This document shows positions 57,795 to 64,000 of a stretch of DNA of 64,000 nucleotides, in pieces. This DNA comes from Rhodanobacter sp. FDAARGOS 1247 (lineage in GTDB: Bacteria > Pseudomonadota > Gammaproteobacteria > Xanthomonadales > Rhodanobacteraceae), in contig NZ_CP069535.1 of assembly GCF_016889805.1 (NCBI RefSeq), positions 1,798,001 through 1,862,000 of the forward strand. Reading direction: 5' to 3'. A program made the translations under genes and the position numbers. The notes under the pieces were generated by a model. That model saw only the letters and a list, made by a program, of their open reading frames with translations. It searched no databases and was not told the DNA's origin. How positions within the stretch are numbered: the first letter of the stretch is position 1; every line of letters begins with the position of its first letter.

Positions 57795-59393
57795 CTAGGT
57801 CACTCGCTGCTCTTCCATCGCGCCTGTGCTGCTTCGCAGCAAGATGCGAAGGTGGACTCCGGTCGCGGCAGGACGCAGCCGGAACTGTCCACCCAGCGAC
57901 GTGACGCGGTCACGCATGCCTTGCAATCCACGACCGCCACGCGGCAGTCGGCTGGGCAGGCCCGCGCCATCGTCACGGACGTCCAGCAGGGCCACGGCGA
58001 TGCCCTGGCGTTCGCCGATGCGCAGGCGCAGCCGGAATTCGCTGGCCCTGGCGTGCTTGACGGCATTGGTGGCGCTCTCCTGCACCAGCCGGTAAATGGC
58101 GGTGCGGGTATCGTCGTCCAGCAGGCGCGGGTCGCCATGCAACTGGGTGTGATACGTCATCCCGGCGGCATTCAGCAGATCGCGAATCGGTCCCTCGTCG
58201 AGCGCGCGCAGCAACCCGAACTCGTCCAGCACGGCCGGGCGCAGGTCGTCGAGCAGCCGATGCAGGGCTCGCCGCATGTGCGCGAGGATGGTGTTGATCG
58301 AGGTACTGATGTCCTCCATCCCGGCCTGGTGCAGGCGTGCCTGGGCCAGCTTCACGTGGGTCTGGATCGCGGTGATGTTCTGGCCGAGCTCGTCGTGCAG
58401 TTCGGCGGCCAGATGGCGGCGCTGGTTTTCGTCGGCCTGCAGGTTGCCGCGCGCGGCGTCCCGCAATTGGTGGGCCAGCTGGTCGAGGCGGCGGTTGACG
58501 GCGCCAAGGTAGACGTTCTGCTCGGCCACCCGTGCGCTGCTGCGGCGCAGGGCGTCCGTGGCCGAACCGAGCATCAGTGCGCCGGTGCCTGCCACGGCCA
58601 GGAACAGGTAGGCCGCGGCCGTCGTGGGCGCGTGGCCCAGGTGCTGATCCACCAGGGTCATGCCCAGGCTGGTGGTCAGCATGGCCAGGCTGGCCCCTCG
58701 CCAGCCGTGACGGAAAGCGAAGAACAGTACCGGCGCCAGCGAAAGTACCCGGGCGAACTGTGGTTGCGGCGCGGCCTGTTCCGACAGCACCAGCAGGATG
58801 GTCATCGACGGCAGCATGACCAGCAGGCCATCCATGACCAGGCTGGCCAGGGCGCGCTGCTCGATTCGCGTGCGCAGGACCATGATCATCAACGGCACGA
58901 TCAGGAGGATGCCCAGATACTGGCTGAGCAACTCCTCGCCAAGCATGCGGGCCAGCAATTCGGGGGAGCTCGGGGTGCTGACCATCGCCAGCAGCGCGGC
59001 GTCGACGGCGGTCGTCGCGGAAACCACCAGAACCACCGACAGCATCAGTCGGGTCACTTCCTGCGGGCTTTGCAGGCTGGCATGCAGGTTGAACCGGCGC
59101 AGCAGCCACAGGCCGCCGGCCATCACCAGCGGCTCCGGCAACTCGCCGATGGCCAAACCCAGCCAACCCAGCGGCATGCCATGGGCGAGTGCGATACCGG
59201 TGGTCGCGGCCAGCTCGGCGCCCAGCAGCCAGCCCCAATAGCGCACCGGGGTCAGCAGCAGGGTGCCGAAACGCAGGCCGTAAGGCAGCATCCAGTAGGG
59301 TTGGACGGTCGACCACAGCAGCAGCCAGAGCAGCAGATAGCCCGCGGCGATGATGGGCCCGGAGTCGGGCAGGTGCAGGAGTTTCGATCGCAT
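57795..59393 (-). CDS. MASE1-type NarX-like sensor histidine kinase
   Basis: This is a 532-residue protein. The N-terminal ~270 residues are membrane helices that resemble the MASE1 sensor domain (LLLTPVRYWGWLLGAELAA). A coiled coil is followed by the HisKA_3 dimerisation helix RRHLAAELHDELGQNITAIQT, whose His is the phosphorylation site. The HATPase shows ESATNAVKHA, DDGAGLP and GRGLQGMRDRV. The ligand is unknown. Its partner is the divergent LuxR-type regulator at 59488. Confidence 0.92.
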   Translation of the reverse strand: MRSKLLHLPDSGPIIAAGYLLLWLLLWSTVQPYWMLPYGLRFGTLLLTPVRYWGWLLGAELAATTGIALAHGMPLGWLGLAIGELPEPLVMAGGLWLLRRFNLHASLQSPQEVTRLMLSVVLVVSATTAVDAALLAMVSTPSSPELLARMLGEELLSQYLGILLIVPLMIMVLRTRIEQRALASLVMDGLLVMLPSMTILLVLSEQAAPQPQFARVLSLAPVLFFAFRHGWRGASLAMLTTSLGMTLVDQHLGHAPTTAAAYLFLAVAGTGALMLGSATDALRRSSARVAEQNVYLGAVNRRLDQLAHQLRDAARGNLQADENQRRHLAAELHDELGQNITAIQTHVKLAQARLHQAGMEDISTSINTILAHMRRALHRLLDDLRPAVLDEFGLLRALDEGPIRDLLNAAGMTYHTQLHGDPRLLDDDTRTAIYRLVQESATNAVKHARASEFRLRLRIGERQGIAVALLDVRDDGAGLPSRLPRGGRGLQGMRDRVTSLGGQFRLRPAATGVHLRILLRSSTGAMEEQRVT

Positions 59394-59487
59394 GGACGAA
59401 TGTTACATGCGCGCCCGTTGCGGATGTTCAGGGGAGCGAGCGGCCGGGAATGTACAGATGGGCTCCCGCTCTGTGTAAAGTAGGCGG

Positions 59488-60123
59488 ATGTACAGCATCG
59501 TTCTGGTTGATGACCATGCCATCGTTCGCGAGGGCTTCAAGCGGCTGATCGAGATGGAGTCCGATCTCGATGTGGTGGCCGAATGCCGCAGCGCCGACGA
59601 TGCCGTCGAAGCCGTGGGGCATTGGCGTCCCGATCTGGTGGCCCTGGACCTGTCCCTGCCGGATGGCAGCGGCCTGCCGCTGATCGAGCATCTTCGCAGC
59701 GTGCATCCGCAGGCCCGCATCGTGGTGCTGAGCATGCATGACGGCGAGCCCTATGTATCCGAAGCGCTTCGTCGCGGCGCCAGTGGTTACGTCACCAAGG
59801 GTGTCGCTCCCGAAGAACTGGTGGCGGGCCTGCGCGCGGTGATGCAGGGCGAGTGCTTCCTGAGCTCGGACCTGCGCCAGCGTCGGGCGGAGCGGCCGAA
59901 TGAGGCGCTGGACCCGGTCAACCGGCTCACCACCCGGGAGCGCGAAGTGTTCCTGCTGCTGGCTGGCGGCCTGACCCCGAAGCAGGTGGCGGCGGAGCTG
60001 GGCATCGGCCAGAAGACCGTCTACATCCACCGGGCCAGCCTGATGGGCAAGCTGGGGGCGGGGTCGGAACTCGATCTCTACCGCATGGCCAGCGAACGAG
60101 GGTTGCTGTCACCGGCGGGCTGA
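59488..60123 (+). CDS. LuxR/NarL-type response regulator
   Basis: This is a 211-residue protein. The receiver has VLVDDHAIVREGFKRLIE, phospho-Asp in LVALDLSLPDGSGLP, and VTKG. The HTH reads LTTREREVFLLLAGGLTPKQVAAELGIGQKTVYIHRASLMGKLG. It is divergent from the kinase gene (95 bp between), making a clear pair. It differs in sequence from the GacA-like regulator at 47403. Confidence 0.93.
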   Translation: MYSIVLVDDHAIVREGFKRLIEMESDLDVVAECRSADDAVEAVGHWRPDLVALDLSLPDGSGLPLIEHLRSVHPQARIVVLSMHDGEPYVSEALRRGASGYVTKGVAPEELVAGLRAVMQGECFLSSDLRQRRAERPNEALDPVNRLTTREREVFLLLAGGLTPKQVAAELGIGQKTVYIHRASLMGKLGAGSELDLYRMASERGLLSPAG

Positions 60124-60147
60124 CGGGTCACTCGCGCCGGCATCAGC

Positions 60148-61821
60148 TCAGTCCGTCTGTGCGCGGTCCAGCATCTGCCTGGCGTGGGCCCTGGTTTCCC
60201 GGGTGATCTCCAGACCACCCAGCATGCGCGCCAGCTCGTCGCGGCGGCCGGCGGCATCGAGCTTCTCGATACGGGTGCGGGTGGAGTCGTCATCGCTGTG
60301 CTTGCTGACCCGCAGATGGGCGTGCCCCTGCGCGGCAACCTGCGGCAGATGGGTGACACACAGAACCTGTCGCTGCGCACCCAACGCCCGGAGTTTCTGC
60401 CCGACCACCTCGGCGATCGCCCCACCGATGCCGGTATCGACCTCGTCGAAGATCATGCTGCCGACCGTGTCCTTGCCCAGCGTGGCGACTTCGATGGCCA
60501 GGCTGATGCGGGCCAGTTCGCCACCGGAGGCGACCTTGCGCAGTGCGCGCGGTGGTTGACCGGGATTGGCACTGACCAGGAACTCGCAGCGTTCGCGACC
60601 CTGCGGGTCGGGCTCGCCGGCGGCAGCGGGTTCCAGTTCGACCTGCAACTGGCCGCCGGCCATGCCCAGTTCGTTCATCAGGGCGCTGACTTCCTCACCG
60701 AGCCGACTGGCAGCCAGCGAGCGGGCCTCGCTCAGCCTGGCGGCGGCGTCGGCATGGGCCAGCTCCAGCCGCCGGCTTTGCGTGGCCAGCGCTTCAAGCG
60801 CATCGCCGGCGCCTTCCAGTTCATCGTGTTCGGCGCGCAGGGCGGCCAGCTTGTCATGCAGTTCCGCAGCCGGCAGCCGGTGCCGCCGCGACAGTTCGTG
60901 CAGCCGGGCCAGGTGGTTGTCCACTTCGCTGAAACGTTCCGGATCAAGGTCGACGTCCTGCGCGTATCGTCCCAGACCATCGGCCGCCTCAGCCAGCTGG
61001 ATGCCGGCGTTGTCCAGCAGATCGAGCAGGGGGGCGAGCTTGTCGTCGAGTGCGGCAAGCTTGGACAGCTCCGCGTGGGTGCGACCCAGCGCGCGGCGCA
61101 GCGCGAATTCGCTGTCGCCATCGAGCAGTTCCAGCACGCTGGTGCTGCCTTCAGCCAGCCGTCCGGCATTGGCCAGCCGCTTGTGACTCGATTCCAGCTC
61201 GGCCAGTTCGGCGGGCGGCAGGGACCATTTTTCTAGCGATTCGATTTCGTGGCGAAGCAGTTCGAGGCGCTGGTCCCGGTCGTCGCCGCCGCTGAGCTTG
61301 CGCATGCGCGCCGCGAGCTCGCGCCACTGCATGGCGCTTTCGCGCACCTGCACCAGCAGGTCGTCATGGCCGGCATAAGCGTCGAGCAGGGCCAGCTGAT
61401 GAGGACGGGACAGCAGTGCCTGATGCTCGTGCTGGCCATGGATCTCGACCAGCAGGGCGGCCAGTTCGCCGAGCTGGCGCGCGTTGGCCGGGCGGCCGTT
61501 GATCCAGGCCCGGGAACTGCCCTCGGCACGGATCACCCGGCGCAACTGGCAGCCACCATCCTCGTCCAGTTCCTCGCGGGACAGCCACGCCCGCGCCTCG
61601 GCCAGATCGGTGAGGTCGAACTCGGCAGCCAGTTCGGCGCGGTCGCTGCCGGCGCGGACCATGCCGCTGTCGGCGCGGGCCCCGGCCAGCAGCATCAGGG
61701 CGTCGACCAGCAATGACTTGCCGGCACCGGTTTCGCCGCTGACCACGGTCAGGCCGGGGCCGAAGGACACTTCGGCGGCTTCCACAACGGCAAAATGGCG
61801 GACGTAGAGCGAAGTAAGCAT
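60148..61821 (-). CDS. recN: DNA repair protein RecN
   Basis: This is a 557-residue SMC-like ATPase: VSGETGAGKSLLVDALMLLAG (Walker A), a long coiled coil, and the C-terminal VASGGELARISLAIEV signature with MIFDEVDTGIGGAIAEVVG (Walker B). RecN holds broken DNA ends and sisters together during double-strand break repair. It is divergent from hrcA, an arrangement common in gammaproteobacteria. It is expected to be LexA-controlled, but no SOS box was identified with confidence. Confidence 0.97.
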   Translation of the reverse strand: MLTSLYVRHFAVVEAAEVSFGPGLTVVSGETGAGKSLLVDALMLLAGARADSGMVRAGSDRAELAAEFDLTDLAEARAWLSREELDEDGGCQLRRVIRAEGSSRAWINGRPANARQLGELAALLVEIHGQHEHQALLSRPHQLALLDAYAGHDDLLVQVRESAMQWRELAARMRKLSGGDDRDQRLELLRHEIESLEKWSLPPAELAELESSHKRLANAGRLAEGSTSVLELLDGDSEFALRRALGRTHAELSKLAALDDKLAPLLDLLDNAGIQLAEAADGLGRYAQDVDLDPERFSEVDNHLARLHELSRRHRLPAAELHDKLAALRAEHDELEGAGDALEALATQSRRLELAHADAAARLSEARSLAASRLGEEVSALMNELGMAGGQLQVELEPAAAGEPDPQGRERCEFLVSANPGQPPRALRKVASGGELARISLAIEVATLGKDTVGSMIFDEVDTGIGGAIAEVVGQKLRALGAQRQVLCVTHLPQVAAQGHAHLRVSKHSDDDSTRTRIEKLDAAGRRDELARMLGGLEITRETRAHARQMLDRAQTD

Positions 61822-61885
61822 GGCTGGCTTGATCGGGGAGTGACGGGATTGTAGCGGGAGCCGCCGAGCTGCTGGATACGTTTCA

Positions 61886-61914
61886 CTTGCAAGGCGCGCG
61901 CGCAGACCTTATTT
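61886..61914 (+). promoter_or_regulatory. Sigma-32-like promoter of hrcA-grpE
   Basis: CTTGCAA (61886-61892) resembles the heat-shock -35 CTTGAAA, and CCTTATTT (61907-61914) is a partial match to CCCCATNT; the spacer is 14 bp. No CIRCE element (TTAGCACTC-N9-GAGTGCTAA) was seen here. Confidence 0.45.
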
Positions 61915-61945
61915 CTGTGTGGTCTCACGGACTGCAACACTCAGC

Positions 61946-63010
61946 ATGACGAACCGGCACGGCCACGACCTCGATGCACGCGCGCGCAACCTGTTGCGCA
62001 CGCTGATTGCGCAATACCTGATCGACGGCGAGCCGGTCGGCTCTCGCACGCTGTCGCGTTCGTCCGGCCTGGATGTCAGTGCTGCCACCATCCGCAACAT
62101 CATGGCGGATCTGGAAGACGCCGGCCTGGTCGCTTCGCCGCACACCTCGGCAGGGAGGGTGCCGACGCCGCGCGGGCTGCGCCTGTTCGTCGACAGCCTG
62201 ATCGAACTGCAGCCGCTGCCGCAGGCCGAGATGGCCCGCCTGCAGCGCGAATTGCCGCCGGGGCCGACCACCACGCGCGACCTGCTGGGCAATGTTTCCA
62301 CCTTGCTGTCGGCGATGACCCGGTTTGCCGGTGTGGTCACCGTGCCGCGCCAGGCCGATTTCCCGCTGCGGCATATCGATTTCGTGTCGTTGCCGGACGC
62401 GCGGGTGCTGGTGATCCTGGTATTCAGCGACAACCAGGTGCAGAACCGCATCGTGCAACTGGCCAAGCCGCTGGATGCCAGCGAGCTCGAGCGCGCGGCC
62501 AATTACCTCAATACGCACTTTGCCGGTTTCCGGATCCACGACATCCGTGCCCACCTGCTGGCCGAGGTGCGCAAGGCCGGCAGTGAATTGAACCGGTTGC
62601 TGGCCAGTACGGTCGAGCTGGCCACCGCCTCGTTCGGCCCCGACGGTCCGACCGGGCCGGACATGCTGGTCAGTGGCCAGACCAATCTGATGGGTTATGC
62701 CGAGCTGGCCGACATGCAGCGCATGCGCGAGCTGTTCGAGGCATTCCAGCAAAAGAACGAACTGCTGCAGCTGATGGAAGTCTGCGCCCGGGCCCCCGGG
62801 ATGCGCCTGTTCATCGGTGAGGAATCGGGCTTTACCGCGCTCGATGGTTGCAGCGTGGTGACCGCCAGCTATGGCGCGCAGGGTCGGGTGCTGGGCGCGG
62901 TGGGCGTCATCGGGCCGACCCGGATGGCCTACGAGCGGGTGATCCCGGTGGTGCAGGCCACCGCCGGATTGCTCAGCGACGCCTTGAATCGGGCGGCCAC
63001 GACCCTATAA
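61946..63010 (+). CDS. hrcA: Heat-inducible transcription repressor HrcA
   Basis: The product is 354 residues from ATG 61946. An N-terminal winged helix (LDARARNLLRTLIAQYLIDGEPVGSRTLSRSSGLDVSAATIRNIMADLEDAGLV, interrupted by turns) reads CIRCE; HTSAGRVPTPRGLRLFVDSL follows. The C-terminal part is a GAF-like sensor (LFIGEESGFTALDGCSVVTASYG). HrcA represses groE and dnaK type genes until GroEL is titrated by unfolded protein. It heads hrcA-grpE-dnaK. Confidence 0.96.
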   Translation: MTNRHGHDLDARARNLLRTLIAQYLIDGEPVGSRTLSRSSGLDVSAATIRNIMADLEDAGLVASPHTSAGRVPTPRGLRLFVDSLIELQPLPQAEMARLQRELPPGPTTTRDLLGNVSTLLSAMTRFAGVVTVPRQADFPLRHIDFVSLPDARVLVILVFSDNQVQNRIVQLAKPLDASELERAANYLNTHFAGFRIHDIRAHLLAEVRKAGSELNRLLASTVELATASFGPDGPTGPDMLVSGQTNLMGYAELADMQRMRELFEAFQQKNELLQLMEVCARAPGMRLFIGEESGFTALDGCSVVTASYGAQGRVLGAVGVIGPTRMAYERVIPVVQATAGLLSDALNRAATTL

Positions 63011-63091
63011 CCGCTGCGGGAGACGGGGTTTCTCGCAAGAATCATGGGCGGTCGGCATTCGTGCCGGCCATGACAACCGTTTGGAGTGAAC

Positions 63092-64000
<909 letters not shown>

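Noticed and set aside
61822..61945. CIRCE element upstream of hrcA
   Set aside because: No TTAGCACTC..GAGTGCTAA pair is present; only a GC alternating run is seen.

Overview
The window is a GC-rich chromosomal segment of a gammaproteobacterium. Gene order and family content (serS beside a tRNA-Ser, folP-glmM...tpiA-secG-tRNA-Leu, rne/rluC, smpB/ssrA, ratA-rnfH/bamE-fur, recN/hrcA-grpE-dnaK, a DUF4785 protein) point to the Xanthomonadales, most likely a Rhodanobacteraceae member (Rhodanobacter/Dyella/Luteibacter type). This is inferred from recognised families, not from a database search.

Layout. 1-2730: end of rarA, a small membrane protein, serS and a membrane protein overlapping it. 2779-3363: a striking array of three ~165-bp units, each holding the 5' half of tRNA-Ser with a ~76-nt hairpin-rich insert in the anticodon loop, followed by one intact tRNA-Ser(UGA). 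3364-7634: an accessory island with a putative ADP-ribosyltransferase-fold protein, a DUF6953-like partner, a 32-residue ORF with a perfect ribosome-binding site, a DUF5343-like protein, an AT-rich regulatory stretch, and a BrnT/BrnA toxin-antitoxin pair flanked by diverged direct repeats. 7635-28756: a lineage-variable zone with a TonB-dependent receptor, a CPBP-like membrane protein, an rsgA GTPase with a probable leader peptide, a flavin monooxygenase/MarR divergent pair, two cyclic-di-GMP proteins, hydrolases, an AraC regulator and three transporters.

28940-42577: mostly housekeeping (rnk, ligA, epmA, aqpZ, sbcB, orn, folP, glmM) with exported hydrolase genes and an MFS transporter between them. 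42676-45249: two unrelated Fe(II)/2-oxoglutarate-type oxygenases and a short-chain dehydrogenase separate glmM from tpiA. 45378-64000: tpiA, secG, tRNA-Leu(GAG), a GacA/UvrY-type regulator, rne, rluC, phhB, nfuA, two monohaem cytochromes c, tmRNA and smpB, ratA, rnfH, bamE, fur, a NarX-like kinase with its LuxR-type regulator, recN, and the heat-shock operon hrcA-grpE-dnaK (dnaK runs off the window) with sigma-32-like promoters.

Functional links. tmRNA and SmpB form the trans-translation system. hrcA, grpE and dnaK form the heat-shock chaperone module. The kinase at 57795 and regulator at 59488 form one two-component system. serS and tRNA-Ser(UGA) sit together, which makes the tRNA-Ser-derived array between them the most intriguing unexplained structure. 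The 3.5-7.1 kb island, with its ART-like protein, is the second. No integrase, insertion sequence or CRISPR array was seen.
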